From positions 39,293,001-39,357,000 of the forward strand of contig NC_083696.1 of the NCBI RefSeq assembly GCF_033118175.1: 64,000 bases of DNA, in the 5' to 3' direction. The stretch's first letter is position 1, and each line of letters starts with the position of its first letter. This document shows, one piece after another, positions 59,801 through 62,120 of this stretch. Origin of the DNA: Dama dama (Eukaryota > Chordata > Mammalia > Artiodactyla > Cervidae). Position numbers and translations under genes: made by a program. Under the pieces are notes generated by a model. It ran no database searches, was not told the DNA's origin, and saw nothing but the letters and a program-made list of their open reading frames with translations.

Positions 59801-60766
59801 TAGATACTGTCTCTATCCTGGCCGCTGGAATAGATAAATTATGTGTAATGTTTAATCATTTCAACAGTCCGAACAAGTTAAGTATTACCTTCCTTATATT
59901 TCAGATGAGATTAAATAGTGACAAAGAATCTATCCAGGTCTGCCTGAATTCAAAGCCTGTACAATTTCCGTTGCATCAAACTATTTCCATACTCTAGTCA
60001 GTTGTGACTTTTTGTAAAATATTTGAAGGAGGGAAAGCATCTCACTGTTCCTATATTGAACAGTTTAGGGATTAAAAAAGCTTGAAGGAGTAGGACTAGG
60101 AAAAACTACTTTGGAAATAGTGTAGACATAGGATGATCAAGATCTGGATGGGAGCTGAGGCAGTGAAGTTTGAAAAGCAATGTTGAATTTAGATGAACTG
60201 ACTGAAGGAATCAGAGACAATGAAATGTTTGAGAATATGGAAGGTTGGTGGATGTGGGTAGAAAGCAAATTGGTGTTGCAATTAGGGGATCCCGATTTTG
60301 ATTTTACCACTGACTCGAATTTTGGCTCTAGAATTTAACACATATATGTCCTTTTTCTAATCTTTCAGTGTTAAAATAATAAAATGCAATAATGCATGGG
60401 AAGATTTAAAACTCTATGCTATTTCATAGAAGTTGCTAAAATATATGTCTGCTTGCATTGTGTTTTATGACTCCAACTATCAGAACGCTAGTCAACTGTG
60501 GTTTTACTCAATGTGTCTCTACTACTTCAGTAGGAACAAATATTCAAGGAACCCATTGGGTCAATTGAGAGTAAAAGCTGAATATCCAAGATTTCCAGGA
60601 GCCCCTAGGTAGTAACAGACTCAATTAGCACACTTTCCATATGCTAACTGGTTGTCGGTGAGAATAACATCAGAAGTATAGGCACTTACTTGTTTTTTTT
60701 CAAGTAAAGCACTGCAATTTTTCCATTAACCGTCATTTCATACTTCAATTCAGTTTCAAAATTTTC
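2572..60766 (-). CDS. ADAM28: ADAM28, disintegrin and metalloprotease (19 of the coding exons; 5' end outside window)
   Basis: Type I membrane (or shed/secreted) zinc metalloprotease-disintegrin of the ADAM family; in mammals ADAM28 is known from lymphocytes and epithelia, and it cleaves cell-surface and matrix substrates and binds integrin alpha4beta1. Nineteen exons were read on the minus strand, each with AG acceptor and GT donor. Their phases join into one 701-residue frame with no stop until 2572-2574. Domain order: prodomain (Cys switch at model residue 119), reprolysin catalytic domain (HEMGHNFGMFHD, 289-300), disintegrin, Cys-rich, EGF-like, one transmembrane helix, short tail. Identification rests on recall of human ADAM28, with near-identical blocks such as the zinc site and EDKLSNCLFN; ADAM7 and ADAMDEC1 differ at the zinc site. 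About 50 N-terminal residues (signal peptide exon and next) should lie above 64000. All introns are loaded with repeats; no exon is interrupted. Confidence 0.95.
2828..2967 (-). mobile_element. CHR-type tRNA-Glu SINE, truncated
   Basis: Reverse-oriented: T-rich tail, then 'catgtgggatcctaggaccc' and 'gggaagtctc' at the element's 5' end. Has the B-box-like 'gggactgaacc'. Confidence 0.65.
3170..3361 (+). mobile_element. Bov-tA SINE
   Basis: Starts 'ggggcttccctagtggctca', ends in a CA-rich tail 'gcacacacagcaca'. About 25 bp of the usual 'gaggagcctggcgggctacag' segment is deleted after 'atggacaga'. Confidence 0.88.
3859..3966 (-). mobile_element. BOV-A2-type SINE, partial
   Basis: Starts with the (gct)n tail 'gctgctgctgctgctgctaa' on the plus strand and continues to 'caagaacactggag'; only the BovA half is present. 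Confidence 0.82.
4146..4283 (+). mobile_element. BovA SINE monomer 1 of a tandem pair
   Basis: Begins 'aggagaagacaatggtaccc' and ends 'tttcactttcacttttcact'; lacks the tRNA-derived head. Followed directly by a second monomer. Confidence 0.82.
4284..4420 (+). mobile_element. BovA SINE monomer 2 of a tandem pair
   Basis: Begins 'tgcattggagaaggaaatgg' and ends 'ttagcagcagcagcaa'. Together with monomer 1 it has the dimeric BOV-A2 architecture: two BovA units joined by a short linker. Confidence 0.82.
4482..4670 (+). mobile_element. Bov-tA SINE
   Basis: Full head-to-tail copy ('ggcttatgtagctcagctga' to 'gagcgactttcactaa'). Confidence 0.85.
4724..4961 (+). mobile_element. Bov-tA SINE
   Basis: Full copy with duplicated 'aggagatgcaagagatgcag' in the tRNA-derived part and a 'gcatgcatgcaca' tail. 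Fifth SINE element in 1.1 kb. Confidence 0.87.
5428..5640 (-). mobile_element. Bov-tA SINE
   Basis: Reverse-oriented full copy. Flanked by imperfect target-site duplications 'tacaagtgtacaa' and 'cacaagtatacaa'. Confidence 0.87.
6018..6096 (-). CDS. ADAM28: ADAM28 window exon 18 (cytoplasmic tail)
   Basis: 79 bp; one base completes an Arg codon, then PLSTTDAGPHSQKRKLQMAK and TVQPQE|gtgaac in phase 0. It matches the human tail around KRKPQM...VQPQE with several substitutions. Confidence 0.92.
6097..7039 (-). other. ADAM28 intron with two MIR remnants
   Basis: Unique sequence plus two adjacent MIR-like fragments near 6460-6630 and 6640-6780. Confidence 0.5.
6460..6780 (+). repeat. two tandem MIR SINE remnants
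   Basis: Two successive stretches read as diverged MIR: 'cttacctccctgagcttatg' through 'gggttactgtgaggataaa', then 'catctataaagtggaaatac' through 'aagcaaggtgcttgccataa'. Divergence is high. Confidence 0.5.
7040..7148 (-). CDS. ADAM28: ADAM28 window exon 17 (transmembrane helix)
   Basis: 109 bp, two bases in and two bases out (AG|gtaggc). Encodes a 22-residue hydrophobic run from FSIVV to AIVI (about residues 615-636), followed by the basic stop-transfer stretch RCRSSREKQK. So this is the membrane-form exon rather than the shorter secreted isoform. Confidence 0.95.
9307..9905 (+). mobile_element. BovB LINE 3' region, 5'-truncated
   Basis: Encodes scraps of the C-terminal BovB protein, such as GCKITADGDCSHEIKRCLLF and FVTIKKVE-like text in broken frames, then the 3' UTR ending 'ggactgaactgaaatgaact'. 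Contains stops and a short insertion ('gagagtcctgagagtccc'). Confidence 0.88.
10609..11654 (-). mobile_element. L1 (bovine type), 5'-truncated, with target-site duplication
   Basis: Minus-oriented L1 3' end covering the ORF2 C-terminus (two minus frames at 10967-11281 and 11229-11531, with PYDPAIPLLGIH and IYTMEYYSALKKN) and the 3' UTR. Exact 14-bp duplications 'atgaggaattttaa' at 10595-10608 and 11655-11668 define a 1046-bp insertion. Near-identical in content to the plus-strand L1 at 39214. Confidence 0.93.
12178..12530 (-). mobile_element. BovB LINE 3' end
   Basis: Starts with the reversed BovB tail 'ttcagttcagttctgttcag' and ends 'caagggactcaagagtcttc'. Non-coding 3' portion only. Confidence 0.88.
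13299..13503 (-). mobile_element. Bov-tA SINE
   Basis: Reverse full copy from 'gtgtgtggtcagttgtgtca' to 'gccacctaggaaggcc'; flanks share a 'tatggcat'/'agtggcata'-like repeat. Confidence 0.86.
13638..13858 (+). mobile_element. Bov-tA SINE with target-site duplication
   Basis: Full copy starting 'gggtttcccaggtggtgcta' and ending 'tttagcatagcaca'. The flanks repeat 'gatctattacat' on both sides (near 13625 and 13860). Confidence 0.92.
15219..15297 (-). CDS. ADAM28: ADAM28 window exon 16 (EGF-like, second half)
   Basis: 79 bp, too short to stand out as an open frame; found by searching for the conserved VCDHELQCQC block. Acceptor ctctag, then VCDHELQCQCKEGWAPPDCS and RSSTVF, ending after one base (A|gtacgt). 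Phases agree with both neighbours. Confidence 0.93.
15298..16096 (-). other. ADAM28 intron between EGF-like exons
   Basis: Mostly one L1 3'-UTR insertion (15461-15916). Confidence 0.7.
15461..15916 (+). mobile_element. L1 3' end with target-site duplication
   Basis: Plus-oriented 3' end of an artiodactyl L1 ('gcagcaacatggatgaactt' through 'aataaaaagttaaaa'), containing a (TG)n tract at 15799-15816. Direct repeats 'aggaatttca' at 15451-15460 and 15917-15926 bound it. Confidence 0.85.
16097..16177 (-). CDS. ADAM28: ADAM28 window exon 15 (EGF-like, first half)
   Basis: 81 bp, phase 0 at both ends. Encodes VCINAECVDLERTYKSANCS then SKCKGHA. With the next exon it forms the EGF-like fold. A Bov-tA SINE sits about 117 bp upstream of the acceptor. 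Confidence 0.95.
16178..17115 (-). other. ADAM28 intron
   Basis: Holds one Bov-tA SINE (16294-16518); the remainder is unique AT-rich sequence. Confidence 0.6.
16294..16518 (+). mobile_element. Bov-tA SINE
   Basis: Full copy ('agcttcccaggtggctcagt' to 'gcatacatgcaca'), antisense to ADAM28 and about 117 bp upstream of the exon 15 acceptor. Confidence 0.9.
17116..17275 (-). CDS. ADAM28: ADAM28 window exon 14 (Cys-rich)
   Basis: 160 bp; one base completes a Lys codon, then 53 codons ending in phase 0 (AAG|gtgagt). Encodes DAMCGKLFCNGGSDYLPWKG, RIVTTLTCRLFDPEDSSEEI and GMVINGTKCGDKK, a diagnostic ADAM28 block. Confidence 0.96.
17628..17905 (-). mobile_element. BovB LINE 3' end
   Basis: Reverse-oriented: 'gttcagtcacgaagttgtgt' to 'tcagcttcaacaatcagttc'. 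Preceded by a short (gtt)n tail. Confidence 0.85.
18349..18555 (-). mobile_element. Bov-tA SINE with target-site duplication
   Basis: Reverse copy ending 'gccaccaaggaagccct'. 'aggaaggct' occurs just before the tail (about 18339) and just after the head (about 18557). Confidence 0.9.
19693..19795 (-). CDS. ADAM28: ADAM28 window exon 13 (Cys-rich)
   Basis: 103 bp; two bases complete a Gly codon and the exon ends AA|gtaagt. Encodes SQVADKSCFRKNEGGSTYGY and CRKVNNTRIPCKA; the NNT sequon may be glycosylated. Matches the human Cys-rich segment after GPG. Confidence 0.94.
20332..20498 (-). mobile_element. CHR-type tRNA-Glu SINE
   Basis: Reverse-oriented: T-rich tail, then 'ggagtcatgtgagatcttag', 'ggggttgaacccacaccct' and 'ccaccaaggaagtcc'. 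Confidence 0.72.
20866..20948 (+). mobile_element. L1 3'-UTR fragment
   Basis: 'ctcagggaactacattcaat' through 'taaaccataatggaaagaaa' is the 3' UTR of an old artiodactyl L1. It is followed at once by ORF2 sequence, an order that needs a rearrangement or two insertions. Confidence 0.65.
20949..21560 (+). mobile_element. L1 ORF2 fragment (pseudogene)
   Basis: Starts just before the reverse-transcriptase motif FADDMILY (tttgcagatgacatgattct), then jumps to C-terminal ORF2 text (SPEINSHTYGHLIYDQRGKN-like). Frame-broken. Contains a triplicated 15-bp motif at 21014-21075. Confidence 0.75.
21670..21865 (-). CDS. ADAM28: ADAM28 window exon 12 (disintegrin loop and Cys-rich start)
   Basis: 196 bp, phase 0 in, one base out (G|gtagga). 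Encodes the disintegrin loop CRPAKDECDLPDMCDGKSP, then GYCWMGTCPTLEKQCTDLWG of the Cys-rich domain. The ECD tripeptide takes the place of RGD, as in most ADAMs. An L1 fragment ends about 110 bp beyond the donor, and the upstream intron holds the endogenous retrovirus. Confidence 0.96.
22598..22700 (+). mobile_element. Bov-tA SINE, 3' half
   Basis: 'cactccagtgttcttgcctg' to 'aaaccaccaccacttc'; the tRNA-derived head is missing. Confidence 0.8.
23074..23117. repeat. 22-bp tandem duplication
   Basis: Two head-to-tail copies of a 22-bp unit beginning 'tttggatatgaaaga', differing at one base. Confidence 0.9.
23366..23478 (+). mobile_element. Bov-tA SINE, left part (split by ERV)
   Basis: Preceded by a (TG)n run, then 'gcaatgcaagagacacagga' to 'aaatcctatggaca'. 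The reading resumes at 30113 after the retrovirus. Confidence 0.85.
23479..23856 (+). repeat. ERV 5' LTR
   Basis: Begins TGTTAG and ends CACA. Contains a TATA-like 'tattataaaaagg' near 23672 and an AATAAA polyadenylation signal near 23765. Pairs with the 3' LTR at 29737. Confidence 0.92.
23861..23878 (+). other. ERV primer-binding site (tRNA-His type)
   Basis: 'tggtgccgtgacccagat' lies four bases after the LTR end. It matches the known tRNA-His site of HERV-H-like viruses except near positions 13-15. Confidence 0.82.
24614..25138 (-). repeat. possible second LTR, reversed, inside the ERV leader
   Basis: Read on the minus strand, this starts TGTAGAGG (25138), has a TATA-like 'gtatataccc', and continues through 'cactgaacttttttgcaatg' to a region near 24646. 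It has the layout of an unrelated solo LTR inserted in the provirus. No target duplication was confirmed. Confidence 0.4.
25139..25694 (+). other. ERV leader sequence of unknown content
   Basis: GC-balanced sequence with an open frame at 25233-25589 and no recognised domain; may be gag-upstream leader or part of the nested element. Confidence 0.3.
25695..25919 (+). mobile_element. Bov-tA SINE inserted in ERV
   Basis: Full copy ('ctgccctggtggctcagaag' to 'ttaactttaacttaactta') inside the provirus leader; so it arrived after the provirus. Confidence 0.9.
26141..26378 (+). repeat. degenerate minisatellite in ERV leader, about 41-bp unit
   Basis: Six units begin at 26141, 26177, 26218, 26269, 26311 and 26353 (spacing 36-51 bp). 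Each opens with a form of 'cctggggatc' and most carry 'gggaggttgtcatgcctca' or 'aggaggtcgacct'. Units of two types roughly alternate. Confidence 0.8.
26480..26990 (+). pseudogene. ERV gag remnant with zinc knuckles
   Basis: Capsid-like text around 26510-26640, then stops and frame shifts. A nucleocapsid CCHC knuckle (CLICRQAGHWAKEC) starts at 26870; a second one follows but its second cysteine position reads Arg. Not translatable as one protein. Confidence 0.75.
27092..27360 (+). pseudogene. ERV protease fragment
   Basis: Aspartic protease with VDTGATYS at about 27148-27171 and an LLGRD motif near 27337. The frame then runs into a deletion junction. Confidence 0.82.
27361..27998 (+). pseudogene. 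ERV RT connection and RNase H fragment
   Basis: Opens directly in RT connection-domain sequence (no YxDD palm motif present), then RNase H with YTDGSS, an AELIALTQAL block and SDSKYA, i.e. the D-E-D catalytic residues. The end is truncated after HAHAAV and fused to unrelated text. Confidence 0.82.
28000..28720 (+). pseudogene. ERV integrase fragment
   Basis: Core with Asp codon at 28213, Asp codon at 28399 and Glu codon at 28507; the last two are 36 codons apart, the D-x35-E spacing. A run of about 19 A from 28330 shifts frame and a second shift near 28396 restores it. The N-terminal HHCC domain is mostly gone. Confidence 0.82.
29080..29600 (+). pseudogene. ERV transmembrane-Env remnant
   Basis: Short blocks match the gammaretroviral TM region: an 'AEQEGT' stretch near 29195, then a CX6CC-type motif near 29207-29235 in which the first Cys codon reads as a stop. 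The surface subunit is absent. Confidence 0.6.
29727..29736 (+). other. ERV polypurine tract
   Basis: 'gaggggggaa' immediately before the 3' LTR start TGTTAG. Confidence 0.85.
29737..30112 (+). repeat. ERV 3' LTR
   Basis: TGTTAG to GACA, colinear with the 5' LTR. Its polyadenylation signal is AATAAG rather than AATAAA, and its TATA region reads 'gaataaaagg'. GACA also precedes the 5' LTR, so the exact end and duplication are ambiguous by four bases. Confidence 0.92.
30113..30192 (+). mobile_element. Bov-tA SINE, right part (split by ERV)
   Basis: Continues the SINE broken at 23478: 'gatggaggagcctggcaggc' to 'ctaagcactgcacaca'. Confidence 0.87.
31598..31687 (-). CDS. ADAM28: ADAM28 window exon 11 (disintegrin)
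   Basis: 90 bp, phase 0 at both ends, 30 codons. Encodes ECTNICCDAKTCKVKENVQC and ALGECCEKCQ, eight of whose cysteines match the disintegrin disulfide pattern. Donor CAG|gtaaga. Confidence 0.96.
32375..32584 (+). mobile_element. Bov-tA SINE
   Basis: 'aggcttctcgggtggtgcag' to 'gagcaagcatgcac'; full-length head and tail. Confidence 0.89.
32820..32960 (+). repeat. MIR-like remnant
   Basis: 'agtgaccctaagcaagctat' and 'ctctctgagacctatcatag' resemble the MIR core; divergence is high. Confidence 0.45.
33158..33384 (+). mobile_element. Bov-tA SINE
   Basis: 'tgggcttcccaggtggggcc' to 'ttagcatgcacacaca'. Lies about 70 bp beyond the donor of ADAM28 exon 10. Confidence 0.9.
33456..33633 (-). CDS. ADAM28: ADAM28 window exon 10 (end of catalytic domain, start of disintegrin)
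   Basis: 178 bp; one base completes a Ser codon, then 59 codons ending CGTPE|gtacca. Contains PTDFSSCSWASFERFFEDKL, SNCLFNVPLPTEIISTPICG and EMGEDCDCG. The last block is the conserved disintegrin entry. A SINE lies about 70 bp past the donor. Confidence 0.96.
34100..34375 (+). mobile_element. L1 3'-UTR fragment with (TA)n
   Basis: 'aaacaaggtcttactgtacg' through 'ttgtaaatcaactgtaaata' is an old artiodactyl L1 3' end. A pure TA run sits at 34273-34302. Confidence 0.75.
34629..35402 (-). mobile_element. L1 3' part (left of SINE)
   Basis: Reverse-oriented: 3' UTR, then ORF2 C-terminus in the minus frame at 35087-35317 with HPAIPLLGMYMEK and a WIKKMWFI end. Older and more diverged than the L1s at 10609 and 39214. 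Confidence 0.82.
35403..35710 (-). mobile_element. CHR-type SINE inserted in L1
   Basis: Full reverse copy: 'tttacttatttatttttggt' tail, 'gttgctccatagcatgtggg', 'ccaccagggaagcccta'. It interrupts the L1, which resumes with 'tgttggccattctgagcagt'. Confidence 0.85.
35711..36258 (-). mobile_element. L1 part (right of SINE)
   Basis: Continues the L1 ORF2 sequence toward its 5' side ('tttgatttgcttttctctga' to 'tatggtgttaggaagtgttc'). Confidence 0.8.
36480..36668 (+). mobile_element. Bov-tA SINE
   Basis: 'ggggcttccttaatggctca' to 'caaagagtgtgacag'; the usual tail is truncated. Confidence 0.88.
36831..36961 (-). CDS. ADAM28: ADAM28 window exon 9 (catalytic zinc site)
   Basis: 131 bp, phase 0 in, two bases out (AG|gtgagc). 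Carries HEMGHNFGMFHD, a full HExxHxxGxxHD zinc-binding motif with catalytic Glu290 and zinc ligands His289, His293 and His299. The Met-turn CVMD follows. All catalytic residues are present, so the protein should be an active protease, unlike ADAM7-type inactive paralogues. Confidence 0.97.
37093..38690 (+). mobile_element. BovB LINE: 5' region and endonuclease, RT deleted
   Basis: Starts about 130 bp upstream of the exon 9 acceptor. The frame at 37622-37850 encodes the APE-type endonuclease (ITVIQAYAPNAEEAEVKWFY; IIGDWNTKVGSQDIPGV), and it continues at about 38090-38479 with DSDHELLIAKFRLKLRKVGK. After 'agtgaacaatgcaagg' near 38598 it jumps straight to the last 75 bp of the 3' UTR, so the whole RT is missing. 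Split by a SINE at 37857. Confidence 0.9.
37857..38003 (-). mobile_element. BOV-A-type SINE inserted in BovB, with target-site duplication
   Basis: Reverse copy whose tail is a (CA)n run, seen as TG repeats at 37857-37890. Exact duplications 'aaaatgaagcag' at 37845-37856 and 38004-38015. Confidence 0.94.
39214..40786 (+). mobile_element. L1 (bovine type), 5'-truncated, with target-site duplication
   Basis: 1573 bp bounded by exact 'aaaatgaagattaga' at 39199-39213 and 40787-40801. Encodes the ORF2 C-terminus: an open frame to about 39930 (GINLPDFRLYYKATVIKTVW onward), then a frame change at an A-run near 39930-39935, then a second frame to the natural stop at 40432. Only this one break is apparent, so it is young. 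The GC-rich 3' UTR and A tail follow. Confidence 0.95.
41446..41658 (+). mobile_element. Bov-tA SINE with target-site duplication
   Basis: 'gggcttccctggtggctcag' to 'ctaaacaacaataa'; flanks repeat 'tactgattt'. Confidence 0.91.
42090..42174 (-). CDS. ADAM28: ADAM28 window exon 8 (catalytic domain)
   Basis: 85 bp, completes a Thr codon and ends in phase 0 (AAG|gtttgt). Encodes TVEFSGTTVGLAYMSTMCSP and DFSAGIIK; GLAYMSTMCSP is the ADAM 'GLAxxxxMC' strand leading to the active site. A nested SINE pair starts only 41 bp upstream of the acceptor. Confidence 0.95.
42216..42582 (+). mobile_element. Bov-tA SINE (outer) with target-site duplication
   Basis: Bounded by exact 'atgattctaat' at 42205-42215 and 42583-42593. 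Interrupted at 42236-42368 by a second SINE. Starts 41 bp from the exon 8 acceptor. Confidence 0.93.
42236..42368 (-). mobile_element. BovA SINE (inner), inserted in outer SINE
   Basis: Reverse copy with a (gct)n tail. Exact 'caggtggggct' duplications at 42225-42235 and 42369-42379 prove insertion into the outer SINE. Confidence 0.94.
44048..44262 (-). mobile_element. Bov-tA SINE
   Basis: Reverse full copy: 'gctgctgttgtcgtccagtc' to 'agacaccagggaagccc'. Confidence 0.91.
44549..44718 (-). CDS. ADAM28: ADAM28 window exon 7 (catalytic domain)
   Basis: 170 bp, phase 0 in, two bases out (AC|gtatgt). Encodes LYKKLNTYVALIGMELWNDE, then DKIYISSNASLTLENFSKWR and ANVLLKRKHHDVAQLL. It matches the human segment closely, including the FSKWR block before the HDxAQL motif. 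Confidence 0.95.
45110..45347 (+). mobile_element. L1 3' end with target-site duplication
   Basis: Short L1 3' UTR ('gctatatttaaaatggataa' to the A-rich end). Repeats 'agaattaacaagcttg' (45094-45109) and 'agaattagcaagcttg' (45348-45363) differ at one base. Confidence 0.87.
47095..47312 (-). repeat. DNA-transposon (MER-type) fossil
   Basis: Includes 'aaaactttattttataaaga' and 'tttgctgacccatcttatgc', wording typical of a common mammalian MER element; a piece in the other orientation is at about 50690. Family not certain. Confidence 0.4.
47780..48545 (+). repeat. ancient LINE-like 3' fragment split by an L1
   Basis: 'gccaaagtcatcttttaaga' to about 47960, resuming at 48305 with 'gcaaagtccttacacaggct' and 'caaatattaccctatttgag', resembles old L1M/L2 3' ends. 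Interrupted at about 47965-48300. Confidence 0.45.
47965..48300 (+). mobile_element. L1 3' end
   Basis: 'aaacagaaacagactctcag' through 'ggataaacaacaaggtccta' to an A tail; plus orientation. Confidence 0.8.
48551..48787 (+). mobile_element. CHR-type SINE
   Basis: 'aggacttcactggtggttct' to an AC-rich tail 'aaaacaaaacaaaacaaaac'; includes 'cccacatgctgcagggcaac'. Confidence 0.82.
49370..49500 (+). repeat. MIR SINE remnant
   Basis: 'gtgattttaggcaagttatt' and 'ggtttaaatgagataatgta' match the MIR core. Confidence 0.6.
49844..49915 (-). CDS. ADAM28: ADAM28 window exon 6 (catalytic domain)
   Basis: 72 bp, phase 0 at both ends. Encodes FKKYSQDLEEIRKTVFEMVN then YINM, the first long helix of the reprolysin fold. 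Acceptor tttag, donor ATG|gtatga. Confidence 0.93.
50266..50362. repeat. (TA)n microsatellite with flanking repeats
   Basis: TA run at 50289-50316. Around it, variants of 'aggtcaaaactttat' recur about three times, each followed by a TA-rich stretch. Confidence 0.75.
50690..50775 (+). repeat. DNA-transposon (MER-type) fossil
   Basis: 'gcatctgcaaactaagaacc' and 'gtaaataaagctttatttca': same family as 47095 in opposite orientation. Confidence 0.4.
51187..51258 (-). CDS. ADAM28: ADAM28 window exon 5 (start of catalytic domain)
   Basis: 72 bp, phase 0 at both ends, 24 codons. Encodes TSKDQKAWEKKKYVEYYLVL then DHGE. KYVEYYLVLDHGE is the typical first beta strand of an ADAM reprolysin domain. The donor is GAG|gtaatt. 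Confidence 0.93.
51526..53237 (-). mobile_element. BovB LINE, RT domain and 3' end, rearranged
   Basis: Reverse BovB from the 3' tail 'cagttcagttcagtcactca' upward. Minus frames carry the RT: FIDYAKAFDCI (52577-52780), then GKGVRQGCMLSLCLFNLYAE (52282-52725) and the C-terminal region (51848-52192). The YADD-equivalent near 52275 reads VDD. Multiple frame breaks. At 53212-53237 a 26-bp stretch copied from 52688-52713 is joined out of order. Confidence 0.92.
53240..53431 (+). mobile_element. Bov-tA SINE, fused to BovB
   Basis: 'ggcttcccttttggctcatc' to 'tgagcgactttcactta', opposite in orientation to the adjoining BovB. No duplication of its own was found; 'taattaat' flanks the BovB plus SINE unit (51518-51525 and 53453-53460). 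Confidence 0.88.
53800..53941 (-). mobile_element. CHR-type SINE with (TG)n tail and target-site duplication
   Basis: (TG)n at 53800-53837, then reversed SINE ('gaccaggggttgaacccatg', 'ccaccagggaagtc'). Exact 'cttgaactct' at 53790-53799 and 53942-53951. Confidence 0.88.
54426..54634 (-). mobile_element. Bov-tA SINE with target-site duplication
   Basis: Reverse copy; 'tggtagaa' lies immediately before and after. Confidence 0.9.
54820..55020 (+). mobile_element. Bov-tA SINE, diverged
   Basis: 'tggcttcatggtgactcaga' to 'tgagcaactaacacttcc'. Confidence 0.85.
55337..55462 (-). mobile_element. BovA SINE, partial
   Basis: Reverse: 'ttgttgtttattcgctaagt' to 'gccatttccttctccag'. Confidence 0.85.
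55644..55833 (-). CDS. ADAM28: ADAM28 window exon 4 (prodomain with cysteine switch)
   Basis: 190 bp, completes the Arg codon then encodes GYFSQGDQKYFIEPL and the switch motif SSCGMTDTIW; Cys119 would ligand the active-site zinc in the zymogen. It ends SLA|gtatgc in phase 0. The last 15 or so codons differ clearly from human ADAM28 and look a few residues shorter before the next exon, so this donor is slightly less certain than the others. Confidence 0.88.
56180..56325 (+). repeat. MIR SINE remnant
   Basis: 'cctcagtttctccatctaca' then 'aaatgggaatgataatatct', the most recognisable MIR core in the window. Confidence 0.7.
56668..56829 (-). mobile_element. CHR-type SINE
   Basis: Reverse: 'tcttagttgtggcatgtgag', 'gaccaaggatcaaacctggg', 'gaccaacagggaagctcc'. 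Confidence 0.78.
57591..57667 (-). CDS. ADAM28: ADAM28 window exon 3 (prodomain)
   Basis: 77 bp, phase 0 in, two bases of an Arg codon out (AG|gtaagg). Encodes DNCYYQGHIVNEKVSDASIS followed by TCRGL, the conserved 'CYYQGH...STCRGLRG' block of ADAM propeptides. Confidence 0.94.
57668..59186 (-). other. ADAM28 intron
   Basis: Unique sequence to 58670, then an apparently inverted L1 (58674-59050). Confidence 0.55.
58674..59050 (+). mobile_element. L1 with inverted 5' segment
   Basis: 58674-58852 is reverse-oriented L1 ORF2/3' region ('gttgagtaatattccattat', 'tgatatcatatgatatttat'). 58853-59050 is forward L1 3' UTR ('atagcacagggaactctact' to an A tail). One element with an internal inversion explains both. 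Confidence 0.65.
59187..59265 (-). CDS. ADAM28: ADAM28 window exon 2 (prodomain)
   Basis: 79 bp; the first base completes the Lys codon from the previous exon and the exon ends in phase 0 (ATG|gtaaag). Encodes NLLAPGYTETYYNSSGKAV and TTSPQIM, the tyrosine-rich propeptide segment. The NSS sequon is a possible N-glycosylation site. Confidence 0.93.
59266..60689 (-). other. ADAM28 intron, no repeat recognised
   Basis: About 1.4 kb of unique AT-rich sequence; I see nothing assignable. Confidence 0.5.
60690..60766 (-). CDS. ADAM28: ADAM28 window exon 1 (prodomain)
   Basis: 77 bp, enters in phase 0 after a T-rich acceptor ending gcag and leaves after two bases of a Lys codon (AA|gtaagt). Encodes residues 1-25, with the block FETELKYEMTVNGKIAVLYL, which closely matches the human ADAM28 propeptide. 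It is the most 5' exon found; earlier exons are not visible between here and 64000. Confidence 0.92.
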
Positions 60767-61312
60767 CTGCAAAAATACACAAACATTTATTGGCAATTAA
60801 AAACATACATACACATATTCATTTGGCTATGTTCATCACTAGAAACAATGCCTACTTTTTTCCCCCAGTAATTGCTATAATCCCAAACGTCTACTTCTGT
60901 TGCTTTGAACAAATCAAACGACTGCCAATTGAAAAGACAAATTATCTGAGATCTTTATGCCAAGTCATCTATCCATCCATCCAGATGCTCATTCTACAAA
61001 GACTGAGTGCAGTTTACATGCCAGACACTGTTTGATTCTGGGAATGGGCTTCTAAGCAGGAAAAATTGGTACCTACTATCAGAAAACTTATAGCCTTGTG
61101 AAAAAGACACAATAAAAGTGAGTTGCCTGTGATAAGGGGCATAAATATGGAAGCAGGGTAGGATGTCTGATATCTTAAGGGCAGGAAAGGCTTTCCTGAG
61201 GAAATGATGAAAGCTAAGATATGAATTGAATAGGTGAAGCGGCATGGGGAAGTGGTTTGAGAAGAAAAACTAGTATGCACACAGACCCAAAGAGCTGCAA
61301 GCCTCTCACTAA

Positions 61313-61606
61313 CGTCTTTTCTTGATAGTGCTGTGTCTTTGTTGCTGTGCACGCTTTGTCTAGTTGTGGTGAGTGGGGGCTACTCTTCATCGCGGTGCAC
61401 AAGATTCTCATTGGGGTGATTTCTCTTGTTGAGGAGCATGGGCTCTATGGCACCTAGGCTTCAGTAGTTGCAGCCCAAGGGCTCTGGAGAATGGAATCAG
61501 TAGTTGTGGTGCACATGGCATGTGGAACCATCCCAACCAGGGATAGAATGAACCCCTATCTCCTGCGTTGGTAGGCAGATTCTTCTTACTGTACCACCAA
61601 GAAAGT
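61313..61606 (-). mobile_element. CHR-type SINE with target-site duplication
   Basis: Full reverse copy ('gtgctgtgtctttgttgctg' to 'gtaccaccaagaaagtc'); 'ctcactaa' at about 61305-61312 and 61607-61614. Confidence 0.88.
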
Positions 61607-62120
61607 CCTCACTAATGTGGTCTATAGGTCTTCTCAAGGCTAAGTGGAGGGCAGAATATGGGAAAAATAACACAAATTTGTACTTGAGGGCAGGAGGAGG
61701 TCATCAGGAAGAAAATACAGTCTCAGGTGTTCAGAAAGAGAAGACAATGTCACTTCCAGTACACTGTGTAGAAAAGAACTATTTTAAGTTTAGATTTATA
61801 TATACAGGAGGAGACAGGTGTCTATCAAAGGATTTTAAAAAGATGTTATCATGTACTGAATTCTTACTTTGTTCTACAAAGCAGGGTTATAAGCCATGGT
61901 GGCATATAATATCTACCAATTCTCTGGGAAGTGCCAGGACACTGTTATTATTAAAGAGATCCAATACGGCAGACCAAATGCAATGGAGCACCACTTATGA
62001 GCTGAGAGTCGTTTCCACTGCTGTGTTGCACTTAAGGTCAAGCTTTCCTGTCTCTTCCCTCTCCTGAGAAAGGGAATAGGACCTGAGCTCATCCAAAGAC
62101 AACAGAAAGTTAGAGCCATC

